DNA from: CAYRCU01 sp964422865
GTDB taxonomy: Bacteria > Patescibacteriota > Microgenomatia > UBA8517
Reading direction: 5' to 3'
DNA length: 64,000 nucleotides
Assembly: GCA_964422865.1 (NCBI GenBank)
Contig: CAYRCU010000002.1
Location: 14,071 to 78,070, forward strand
A model generated the notes under the pieces. The model was not told the origin of the DNA, made no database searches, and saw nothing but the letters and a program-made list of their open reading frames with translations. Position numbers and translations under genes: made by a program. Below, piece after piece: positions 7,883 through 15,322 of the stretch; the stretch's first letter is position 1, and the number at the start of each line of letters is the position of its first letter.

Positions 7883-10126
7883 TCAAGGATTCGATCTTTC
7901 TGTTGAAGCTGAAGAGGGGAGGAGTTTGGGAGGAAGGCTTATGTATTCCGGATTGCAGTGGACTGCGGGTTTATTTTCAACGAGGAACCATTCCAGGCGG
8001 GTCGGACAATTTTTACAAGGAAGAGTTCCGGTAAGAGAGCAAATCGGAATTTGTACAAGACCATCCGGGACTTTCCAGGGGTGATTAGGGCTTTGGGCGA
8101 CTAATGTCGACATGATTTTATTCCAGATAGGGGAGGCTCCTGTTATTCCTGAAGCCACTCTGGCCATGGGGGAAGAGTCGTTGTTTCCGACCCACGTTGA
8201 AACAAGATAGTTTTGATTGTAGCCGATTGTTATATTGTCTTTGAGATTGTTGCTGGTTCCTGTTTTAACTGCGATTTCCGGGTGATTTGGAATGGAGAGA
8301 GTACTGTGGATTCCGAAGGCGGGAGAACGGGCCAGATTGTCACTGAGAATATCTGTAAGCATGAAGGCAACTCTTGGATCGAGGACATGCTCTTTTTTGG
8401 CAGCTTTTTGTTCGAAAAGAGTGTCTCCTTTGTGGTTTGTGATTTTTTGGATTGAAATAATTTCCGGGCGCATTCCGTAATTTGCGATGGTTGCGTAGAC
8501 TCTGGAGAGATCTATCAGGCGAACGTCGCCACCACCCAGGGTTAGGGCAAGACCGTATTGATCGGAATTTGCCCATGTTGTTATTCCCATTTTTTTGCCC
8601 AGATCGAGCATTTTTGCAACGCCGTAGCTGTTTAATACTCTTACGGCGGGGATATTTCTTGATTCTGCAAGCGCGCTTCTTAAAGTGATGTTGCCGCGAA
8701 ATTTGCCATCATAATTTTTGGGTGTGTAGGGAGGTGCACCTCTTACATAGAAAGTTGTGGGAATGTCACTTAAGATGCTTGCGGGAGTATAGCCGTTTGA
8801 GAGTGCATGGGCATAGTTGATTACTTTTATTGAACTGCCTGGTTGACGGAGTCGGAGCAGAACATTTACGTTTCCGTCGTTTTCTATGTCGAAATAATCT
8901 TTTGAACCGACCATTGCAAGGATTTCTCCGGTTTGAGTGTTTAGTACCAGAGCAGCTCCGTTTTTGACGTTGAGGTGTTGAATTTTTTCAATTTCGGATT
9001 TTACTGCTTCTTCTGCGAGTGTCTGGATTTTTAGATCCAGAGTTGTTGTCACTTCCAAGCCGCCTTGGTTGACAAGCCCTTCTCCGTATTTGTTAACAAG
9101 TGTTTCGCGGATATACATGACGAAATGCGGGGCACGAATCGGGGTTTGGTTTTTTGCAAACTTAAGCTTCTCGTTTTTTGCTTTTTCTGCGAGGTTTTTT
9201 GTTATAAATCCGTTTATTTGCATGAGGTTTATTACTTCTTTTTGTCTTTGTATGGCTTTTTCGGGATTGTGACTGAATGGAGAGAGGCGGGTGGGGCTTT
9301 TAGGGAGGCCGGCAAGAAGAGCGGCCTCGGCCAGGGAAATATTTTTCACGCTTTTTTTGAAGTAGTATTGTGAGGCTTCTTCTATGCCGTATGTGGTTCC
9401 TCCGTAGGGGACTTCGTTGAGATACATTTCGAGGATTTCTTCTTTGGAGTATCTTTGTTCTACGAGAACTGCGAGTATGAGTTCTTTTATTTTTCTTGGA
9501 ATGGTGCGCTCAGGGGAGAGGAGGGCATTTTTGACGAGTTGTTGTGTAATGGTGGAGCCTCCCTGGACCTTACCCTCTTTTGTGTACTTTAGAATGGAGC
9601 GAATGATCCCTCTTACGGAGAACCCCGGGTGGCTGAAAAATTCTGCGTCCTCGGCGGCGAGAGTTGCAAGCTGAACATGAAGGGGAACTTCTTTTAAACT
9701 CACCAGACTTCTGTTTTGATCTTTGTAAATTTTGTAGAGCAGGTGCCCGTTTCTGTCGTAGATTTTTGTGGAGACCTCGATATTTCTGGTTGAAAGTTCA
9801 TTTGGAGAAGGAAGGTTTCTTAAGAGGGTAAGCCAGATAAATGATGAGGTGATGAGAATGGTGAGAATGATGTAAATGACTTTTTTGTGTGGGTAATATT
9901 TGAATTTTGGGATGTGGATGATTGGTTTTTGAAGTGTAAGGGATGGAAATTTTAGAGTGGGCAACTTGGGAAAGGTAAATTTTAGAAAGGCGAGATTTGG
10001 GAGGGGTGGTTTGCGGAGATATTTTTTTATTAGTTCTATTGCGATGGAGAAAGCGATAACTGAATATATGATGAGAAAGAATACAGGGCGACCGATTGCG
10101 GTGAGAATTTTTTGGAGAGATTTCAT
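7883..10126 (-). CDS. Class A penicillin-binding protein (PBP1-type), copy 1
   Basis: 747 aa bifunctional murein synthase. Two hydrophobic stretches (about residues 15-35 and 83-103) flank a Pro/Leu-rich segment containing short repeats of the form LKF.FPKLPTLKFPSL. The GT51 glycosyltransferase domain follows (AAEDAEFFSHPGFS with catalytic Glu; GGSTITQQLVKN), then the transpeptidase with PGSSIKVINY (S-x-x-K), ESRN (S-x-N) and VKTGTSNN (K-T-G). It polymerises glycan strands and cross-links peptides outside the membrane. Paralogue of the gene at 10205-12409 upstream on the same strand. A TATTAT hexamer 7 nt before the ATG suggests its own, leaderless, transcript. Confidence 0.93.
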   Translation of the reverse strand: MKSLQKILTAIGRPVFFLIIYSVIAFSIAIELIKKYLRKPPLPNLAFLKFTFPKLPTLKFPSLTLQKPIIHIPKFKYYPHKKVIYIILTILITSSFIWLTLLRNLPSPNELSTRNIEVSTKIYDRNGHLLYKIYKDQNRSLVSLKEVPLHVQLATLAAEDAEFFSHPGFSVRGIIRSILKYTKEGKVQGGSTITQQLVKNALLSPERTIPRKIKELILAVLVEQRYSKEEILEMYLNEVPYGGTTYGIEEASQYYFKKSVKNISLAEAALLAGLPKSPTRLSPFSHNPEKAIQRQKEVINLMQINGFITKNLAEKAKNEKLKFAKNQTPIRAPHFVMYIRETLVNKYGEGLVNQGGLEVTTTLDLKIQTLAEEAVKSEIEKIQHLNVKNGAALVLNTQTGEILAMVGSKDYFDIENDGNVNVLLRLRQPGSSIKVINYAHALSNGYTPASILSDIPTTFYVRGAPPYTPKNYDGKFRGNITLRSALAESRNIPAVRVLNSYGVAKMLDLGKKMGITTWANSDQYGLALTLGGGDVRLIDLSRVYATIANYGMRPEIISIQKITNHKGDTLFEQKAAKKEHVLDPRVAFMLTDILSDNLARSPAFGIHSTLSIPNHPEIAVKTGTSNNLKDNITIGYNQNYLVSTWVGNNDSSPMARVASGITGASPIWNKIMSTLVAQSPNHPWKVPDGLVQIPICSLTGTLPCKNCPTRLEWFLVENKPAVHCNPEYISLPPKLLPSSASTERSNP

Positions 10127-10133
10127 GCCCTAT

Positions 10134-10139
10134 ATAATA
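10134..10139 (-). promoter_or_regulatory. -10 element for leaderless PBP gene
   Basis: On the minus strand TATTAT is separated from the ATG (10126) by 7 nt, so a transcript starting about 7 nt after the hexamer would begin at or next to the start codon. No clear -35. Confidence 0.45.
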
Positions 10140-10204
10140 TCAATATATTGAGGCTGATTGAAGTGGGAAATTTACTTTTTAGTTTAGTCTATAGTGTAAG
10201 GGAT

Positions 10205-12409
10205 TTATTGGTTCACAGGGTACTGAACGGTGGTTGGGGTTGTGGGTGGGGGACAAGTGAGACAGATGGTTGTTCCCGTTGGGTCGAAAACAACAAGGTG
10301 GTTTTGCATTTCGATGTTTTCCGGTGGAGTGTTTTTTGCTGCTTGGGTTTGGGTGGTTTTGTCGATTGCTATGTCTTGCCGGAAGGCTCCTTCTGCGGGA
10401 AGATAATTTTTGAGAAAGAATTCAAAACGCATCGGACAATCTGTATTGTCACCCCCCGGGAGAGTGCCTGAGTTTGCACAGATGTTTTTACCTATTACGT
10501 CGGGCGGTCTTAGTGGCCATGCGTGGCCCTGATCGTCTTGGTTATAAAATCCCTCTTCGGCCTTGTTGAGTGCTTCTTTTATCACTTTGTTAAAAATTGG
10601 AGAGGCTCCCGATACTCCTGAGACGGCTCCGCTCATGGGAGAGTTGTCGTTGTTTCCTACCCATGAGACAACTACGATGTGGCCGGTGTAGCCTATTGTC
10701 CAATTATCGCGGCGATTGTTTGTTGTACCTGTTTTTACTGAAACTTCCGGGTGTCCTGTAATATTTAGGTATGAATTTGTGCCGAAGGCCTGTGCGCGGG
10801 CGTTATTGTCGTGAAGGATGTGGGAAATAATGAAACTTGTAGCAGGATCCAGGACCCTGTCGCCGTATTCTGCATTTGTGTTTTCTTCGAAGAGCACTTT
10901 ACCTTTCCAATCTTCCACTTTGAGGATTGAGATGAGGGGCTGTTTTATTCCCTGGTTTGCGAAGACTCCGAAAGCTACTGCCATGTCAAACGGGCGCACC
11001 TCGCCACCACCGAGAGTAAGGGAGAGACCGAAAGCGCTGGGATCGGTGAATGTTGTTATACCCATTGTGCGCGCAAACTCGATGAAGTTTTCCAGGCCGT
11101 TGAGCGCAAGGACGCGAACGGCGGGAATATTGTAGGAATTGCCAAGAGCGAAGCGGACTTGAGTTGCACCATGAAACTGACCGTCGTAGTTTACCGGACA
11201 GTAGGGTTTTTGTCCCGAAACCAAAAAGCAGGTTGGGATGTCTGCGAGTGCTGTTGAGGCGGTTAATTTCCCGTCTCGGATTGCAAGTGCGTAGTTTAAA
11301 GGTTTTATGGAAGAGCCGGGTTGTCGTCGTGCGAATATGATGTTTACTTTTCCATCTTCATCTTCGGCAAAATAATCTTTTGAACCAACCATTGCAAGGA
11401 TTTCTCCTGACGCGGGACGAGTGACCATGGCTGCACCGTTCCCCACATTTTGTTTGCTGAGCTTGCTGACTTCCTCTTGGACTGCTTGTTGGGTAAATTC
11501 TTGAAGCTTGAGATCCAAGGTTGTTGTGACGCGAAGCCCTCCTCGTTCTACTACTGCCTCACCGTATTTTTCCGCCAGGGTCTCTTTTACCCAGAGAGCG
11601 AAGTGTGGTGCTTTTAAGCTTTTCGGTTTTGCAAAAACAAGCTCTTCGTTTTCTGCTTTTTGGGCTTCTTCTTTGCTGATATAGCCGTCTTCAACCATGC
11701 GCCGCAGGACGGTTTTTTGTCTGTTTTTTGCATACTCCGGATGGGCTCCGAACGGAGAGTACCGAGATGGAGCTGCGGGGAGACCTGCAAGGAGAGCTGA
11801 TTCAGCTAGGGACAAATCTTTTGCACTTTTATTGAAATATAGTTCTGAGGCGGCGCCTATGCCATATGCTGTTGAACCGTATGGAATTTGATCAAGATAT
11901 GCTTGGAGTATTTTTTCTTTTGAATGTCTTGTTTCGATAAAAGCGGCGAGGACAAATTCACGAATTTTTCGACGAATTGTCCGCTCGGGGGAGAGAAGGG
12001 TGTTTTTTACGAGTTGTTGGGTGAGGGTGGACCCTCCCTCCAATTTCTTTTTGAAAATTGTTTTGTAGGCTGCTCTTGTAATACCCGTGATGGAAAAGCC
12101 GTGGTGGCGAAAGAAATCTTTGTCTTCTATTGCGATGGTTGCCTGCCAAACGTGGTCGGGCAGTTCTTCCAGGGGAATTGGAGTGCGCCGTTGGTCTGCG
12201 TAGATTTCGTAGATGAGATTGCCGTTTCTGTCAAAGAGCTTTGTCGAGACAGCCGGGGCGTTTCCGAACTGTGTAGGGAGAGGAATTCCCCAGAATAGCC
12301 AAAGAAACGTAAGTAACAGCCCTGCTGTGAAAAAGAGTGTTATAGCCTTTTTTCTTGTGAGTTTGTTTTTTTTGATTTTGTTGATTAGTTTTTTTAGTAA
12401 AGTTGGCAT
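10205..12409 (-). CDS. Class A penicillin-binding protein (PBP1-type), copy 2
   Basis: 734 aa. One N-terminal membrane anchor (about residues 24-42), a GT51 glycosyltransferase domain (AIEDKDFFRHHGFS, GGSTLTQQLVKN) and a transpeptidase domain with PGSSIKPLNYA, GNSYNIPAVR and VKTGTTNN. The C-terminal ~90 residues are a Pro/Thr/Gln-rich tail with cysteines (CANSGTLPG, CPMRFEFF, CLTCPPP). It shares the cysteine-containing end architecture with copy 1. The two paralogues differ in that copy 1 has an extra N-terminal Pro-rich membrane-proximal segment. Transcribed divergently from the gene at 12438. Confidence 0.93.
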   Translation of the reverse strand: MPTLLKKLINKIKKNKLTRKKAITLFFTAGLLLTFLWLFWGIPLPTQFGNAPAVSTKLFDRNGNLIYEIYADQRRTPIPLEELPDHVWQATIAIEDKDFFRHHGFSITGITRAAYKTIFKKKLEGGSTLTQQLVKNTLLSPERTIRRKIREFVLAAFIETRHSKEKILQAYLDQIPYGSTAYGIGAASELYFNKSAKDLSLAESALLAGLPAAPSRYSPFGAHPEYAKNRQKTVLRRMVEDGYISKEEAQKAENEELVFAKPKSLKAPHFALWVKETLAEKYGEAVVERGGLRVTTTLDLKLQEFTQQAVQEEVSKLSKQNVGNGAAMVTRPASGEILAMVGSKDYFAEDEDGKVNIIFARRQPGSSIKPLNYALAIRDGKLTASTALADIPTCFLVSGQKPYCPVNYDGQFHGATQVRFALGNSYNIPAVRVLALNGLENFIEFARTMGITTFTDPSAFGLSLTLGGGEVRPFDMAVAFGVFANQGIKQPLISILKVEDWKGKVLFEENTNAEYGDRVLDPATSFIISHILHDNNARAQAFGTNSYLNITGHPEVSVKTGTTNNRRDNWTIGYTGHIVVVSWVGNNDNSPMSGAVSGVSGASPIFNKVIKEALNKAEEGFYNQDDQGHAWPLRPPDVIGKNICANSGTLPGGDNTDCPMRFEFFLKNYLPAEGAFRQDIAIDKTTQTQAAKNTPPENIEMQNHLVVFDPTGTTICLTCPPPTTPTTVQYPVNQ

Positions 12410-12416
12410 ATGCAGG

Positions 12417-12431
12417 AATATATTTTAAACT
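12417..12431. promoter_or_regulatory. Overlapping divergent -10 elements
   Basis: Minus strand: TATATT (12417-12422) lies 7 nt before the PBP ATG at 12409. Plus strand: TAAACT (12426-12431) lies 6 nt before the ATG at 12438. Both transcripts would start at about the start codon, leaving a 28-bp intergenic region that serves both directions. Confidence 0.4.
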
Positions 12432-12437
12432 ATTTGC

Positions 12438-12947
12438 ATGATGAGTATAAGTGATTTGGAAGGAAGGCCGTGGTGGGGAGAGCTGAAGAGTGATATTAAG
12501 GAGTTGTTGAGAGAGTCGGTGGTTCTTCTTGTTGAAGCTCGGAGGTGGGATTATAAGTTTCATGACTATTCGTTTGTTGTGTTTCCTGCGGCCAAGGCAT
12601 ATGAGGGATTTTTGAAAGGTTTTTTTCTTTCTTCCGGGCTGATTTCCAAAAAGGATTATTACGGGAGGCATTTTAGGATAGGGAAGGCTTTGAACCCTGA
12701 CCTGGAAGAGAGGTATAAAAATGATGATTGGGTATATGAGAGGCTTTCAAAGTATTGCGGTGGGCCGGGTTTGCCCAGGAAGCTTTGGGATACCTGGAGA
12801 AAGGCGAGAAATTTGGTGTTTCATTGGTTTCCGGAGGAGAGAAATGCGGTGGATTTGAGAGAGGCCGAGGATCGAGTAGAGATGGTTATTGGGGCGATTG
12901 ACGAGATACACAAAAGCTGTGGAGTGGGGTCAAATAAAAAACTATGA
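12438..12947 (+). CDS. HEPN-like hypothetical protein
   Basis: 169 aa, not assigned to a named family. The region is predicted to be mostly helical, and near residue 124 RNLVFHW provides an R-x4-H motif like the catalytic signature of HEPN RNases (toxins, Cas and abortive-infection proteins). FVVFPAAKAYEGFLKGFFL upstream would form the first helices of such a bundle. Its stop overlaps the next ATG (ATGA, 12944-12947), so it is co-translated with a CPBP-family membrane protease. A nucleic-acid defence or toxin role is possible but unproven; a non-catalytic HEPN adaptor is equally possible. Confidence 0.6.
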   Translation: MMSISDLEGRPWWGELKSDIKELLRESVVLLVEARRWDYKFHDYSFVVFPAAKAYEGFLKGFFLSSGLISKKDYYGRHFRIGKALNPDLEERYKNDDWVYERLSKYCGGPGLPRKLWDTWRKARNLVFHWFPEERNAVDLREAEDRVEMVIGAIDEIHKSCGVGSNKKL

Positions 12948-13597
12948 TAGAGGCAGACGCAAAACTGACGAGACTTAAATATGCTTTGGGTTTTTTTTCC
13001 TACCTTCTTGTTGTGTGGGGTTTTTACAGGCTTATTTTTGAATTTCCCGAGTGGGTGGAAGAGATTGTCTTGAAACCCTTGATTTGGCTTGTTCCGATGG
13101 TGTTTTTGATTGTTAAAGAGAAGTCGACCCTTTCTGAGATTGGGGTTAATTTTAGGAATTTGAGTAAAACGATGTATTTTGTACTTGCGTTGGGAGTTTT
13201 GTTTGTTCTTGAGGCAATGGGTTTAAATTACTTGAAACACGGAGGTTTGAATTTTGCAGGTGAGATTGGCGGAGCGTTTTGGTATGTTTTTGGGATTTCA
13301 TTGGTAACGGCAATTGTTGAGGAGCTTGTGTACAGAGGCTATATTTTTAGTAGGGTTTGGGATGCTATGAGTAATGAGTGGGTCTCAAATTTGGTGACGA
13401 GTGTTGGTTGGACGATACTTCATTTTCCGGTGGCGCTTTTTGGCTGGGAGTTGAGAGGTTTTGCTTTTGTGATAACGATGGGGTTGGTTTTTATTTTTTC
13501 GATGGGTAGTGGGTTTATTTTTGCCAGGACCAGGAATGTTTTTGGGTCGATATTGCTTCATCTTTTATGGCAGTGGCCAATAATACTATTTAGATAG
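12944..13597 (+). CDS. CPBP-family intramembrane metalloprotease (Abi-like)
   Basis: 217 aa with about six to seven hydrophobic segments. VEELVYRGYIF carries the EExxxR motif and ILLHLLWQW the later H-containing motif of the CPBP/Abi (type II CAAX protease) family; TILHFP supplies a further His. These proteins are intramembrane glutamic/metal-type proteases involved in prenyl-protein processing, bacteriocin immunity or stress signalling. Translational overlap with the HEPN-like gene suggests the pair acts together. Confidence 0.85.
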   Translation: MIEADAKLTRLKYALGFFSYLLVVWGFYRLIFEFPEWVEEIVLKPLIWLVPMVFLIVKEKSTLSEIGVNFRNLSKTMYFVLALGVLFVLEAMGLNYLKHGGLNFAGEIGGAFWYVFGISLVTAIVEELVYRGYIFSRVWDAMSNEWVSNLVTSVGWTILHFPVALFGWELRGFAFVITMGLVFIFSMGSGFIFARTRNVFGSILLHLLWQWPIILFR

Positions 13598-13623
13598 GGA
13601 AGAAATAGGGAAGAAAGGGGGTT

Positions 13624-14076
13624 TTAAAGTTGTGTGACGACGAAGACTGCTGGATCTTCCGGAGTGCCTGTGAGGAGTCCGCAGTCCGTGGTTCTTTCCG
13701 GATCGTTTTGGTTCTCCAGGACTGCTTCCAGTTTGTATCTTTGATTTCTTTCTGAAATAGCTCCTCCTGAACAGTCCGTGTTATCGTAGGTGTATCGGTG
13801 CGGACTTGTTCCTATCGGGTCTTCAGGAATTTCTTTTATGTAGGTTGGGGTGAGTACTCCGAGGACAGAAGATGCCCTGCCGCTTGTTTCCGGATATTCG
13901 TTGTTGTCTGAATAATACATTTCGAGGGCGGTTTGGATAGCTTTTATGTCACTTTTTCTTTTTGCGTCGCGACCTTTGACAAGGGCGCCCCTGAGTGAAG
14001 CGACACCCAGGACTGCGAGGATCCCTATGATTGCAATGACTATTAGGAGCTCGATGAGGGTGAAGCTTTTTCTCAT
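13624..14076 (-). CDS. Type IV pilin / type II secretion pseudopilin
   Basis: 150 aa. MRKSFTLIELLIVIAIIG is a textbook class III signal: short basic leader, F at +1, E at +5 and a long hydrophobic helix. Downstream KGRDAKRKSDIKAIQTALEMYYSDNNEYP matches GspG-like/minor pilin C-terminal helix and alpha-beta loop, and two distal cysteines (CSGG, DCGL) could close a D-region loop. After cleavage by a prepilin peptidase it would enter a pilus or pseudopilus. No pilus assembly genes are adjacent. Confidence 0.9.
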   Translation of the reverse strand: MRKSFTLIELLIVIAIIGILAVLGVASLRGALVKGRDAKRKSDIKAIQTALEMYYSDNNEYPETSGRASSVLGVLTPTYIKEIPEDPIGTSPHRYTYDNTDCSGGAISERNQRYKLEAVLENQNDPERTTDCGLLTGTPEDPAVFVVTQL

Positions 14077-14151
14077 GTTGTGTTTTTAGCTTACGATGTT
14101 TTTGTGAGAGTTGTCAATGAGTGAAGGGTTTTGGTAGCATTGGTGTTACTT

Positions 14152-14769
14152 ATGCTTCGAAGAGTGGTGGTGGGAATAGTTTTTTTGGGTGTTGCAATTT
14201 TGATATTAACGATTTCGATTTTTAGAAGTGCTGCCGTGCACTATTCATTTAAGTTGTCTTCTGGCGAGCCGGTGATGAAAGAGACGGAGGGAATTGTTGA
14301 TTACTCTTTGCCTTATCCCGGCAAGGTAACTCCGGAAAGCCTTCTTTGGCCTTTGAAGGTTGTTCGCGATAAGGCTTGGGTTTTGGCGAACAGCGATCCT
14401 TTGAGGAAAGCCGACGTTCTACTTCTTTTATCTGATAAGAGGCTTTTAATGGGGAAAGGAATTGTTGAAAAAGGAAAGATGGATCTGGGGGTTTCGGTGT
14501 TGGTTAAATCTGGGATGTATTTGGATGATTCTTTGAAAATGGTGGAAATGGCTCAGAGAAAGGGGATGAGCACGTCTGAATTTTTGGGCCGGTTTTCACT
14601 GGCTTCACTTAAACATCGTGAAGTATTGGAGACAATTTATAACCTGGTTCCGGAGGATGGGAGACCCGTTGTGAGCAAGTTGATTGGGAAGACAAATAGT
14701 GCTTATGAAAAAAGCTCTCAGTTGCTTCATGAAATTGGCCGAGAACCAGCCAAAAACCCCTTTGAGTGA
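14152..14769 (+). CDS. DUF5667-type membrane-anchored protein
   Basis: 205 aa from the ATG at 14152 (a TTG at 14131 would add seven residues). One N-terminal membrane segment (VGIVFLGVAILILTISIF), then an extracytoplasmic helical domain with LPYPGKVTPESLLWPLKVVRDK and PLRKADVLLLLSDKRL, the pattern of DUF5667 proteins common in Patescibacteria. The function of the family is unknown. A second DUF5667-like protein is encoded at 43244-43933. Confidence 0.7.
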   Translation: MLRRVVVGIVFLGVAILILTISIFRSAAVHYSFKLSSGEPVMKETEGIVDYSLPYPGKVTPESLLWPLKVVRDKAWVLANSDPLRKADVLLLLSDKRLLMGKGIVEKGKMDLGVSVLVKSGMYLDDSLKMVEMAQRKGMSTSEFLGRFSLASLKHREVLETIYNLVPEDGRPVVSKLIGKTNSAYEKSSQLLHEIGREPAKNPFE

Positions 14770-14794
14770 TCTATTTTGAGACAATTATTGATAG

Positions 14795-14823
14795 TTGACA
14801 CAGGCTATTTGGTGTTTGATGAT
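14795..14823 (+). promoter_or_regulatory. nrdR-nrdJ promoter with candidate NrdR box
   Basis: A consensus -35 TTGACA (14795-14800) is followed after 17 nt by a weak -10 (GATGAT, 14818-14823). Between and overlapping them ACAC (14798-14801) and GTGT (14812-14815) form an inverted pair around an AT-rich centre, resembling an NrdR box (ACAC-like arm, AT-rich middle, GTGT arm), although the arms are 2 nt farther apart than usual. Location in front of nrdR itself fits autoregulation. Confidence 0.5.
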
Positions 14824-14862
14824 ATCCTTTATCACTAGGAGTGGTGTTTTCTGTTTTCATAT

Positions 14863-15315
14863 ATGAAATGTCGATTTTGCGGTTTTTCAGAGACACAAGT
14901 TTTGGAGTCTCGGGTAAGTGAGGATGGTGATGTGGTCAGACGGAGGAGAGAGTGTGTTGGGTGTGAGAAGAGATTTACGACGTATGAGCGAGCGAAGCAG
15001 AGTGTTCTTTGGGTTGTGAAGAAAGATGGGAGACGCGAATCTTTTGACAGAGAGAAAACTAAAAGAGGAATACTCAGGGCTATTGAAAAGCGGGCAGTGA
15101 GCTTGGATTTGGTGGACGACATTGTTGACAGTGTTGAGCGGGAGATGCTTAAGAAGCAGAGTGAGGAAGTTTCATCGAGACTTATTGGAAATGCGATTTT
15201 GAGAAGATTGAAAAGAGTTGATAAGGTTGCTTGGCTTAGGTTTGCGAGCGTTTACCTTGAATTTGAAGATTTGGAAGATTTTGAAAAAGCGATGAAAAGC
15301 AGGGTTGGGACTTGA
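14863..15315 (+). CDS. nrdR: Transcriptional repressor NrdR
   Basis: 150 aa, the normal family length. MKCRFCGFSETQVLESR and CVGCEKRFTTYERA form the N-terminal four-cysteine zinc ribbon. The C-terminal ATP-cone follows (VVKKDGRRESFDREKTKRGI). NrdR senses ATP/dATP and represses ribonucleotide reductase genes. It lies immediately upstream of the class II reductase gene with 7 nt between stop and the preferred start codon, so regulator and target form one operon. Confidence 0.96.
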   Translation: MKCRFCGFSETQVLESRVSEDGDVVRRRRECVGCEKRFTTYERAKQSVLWVVKKDGRRESFDREKTKRGILRAIEKRAVSLDLVDDIVDSVEREMLKKQSEEVSSRLIGNAILRRLKRVDKVAWLRFASVYLEFEDLEDFEKAMKSRVGT

Positions 15316-15322
15316 AGGAAAA

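Noticed and set aside
12438..13597. Classical type II toxin-antitoxin pair
   Set aside because: The second gene encodes a polytopic CPBP protease, not an antitoxin of known type; kept only as an unusual pair.
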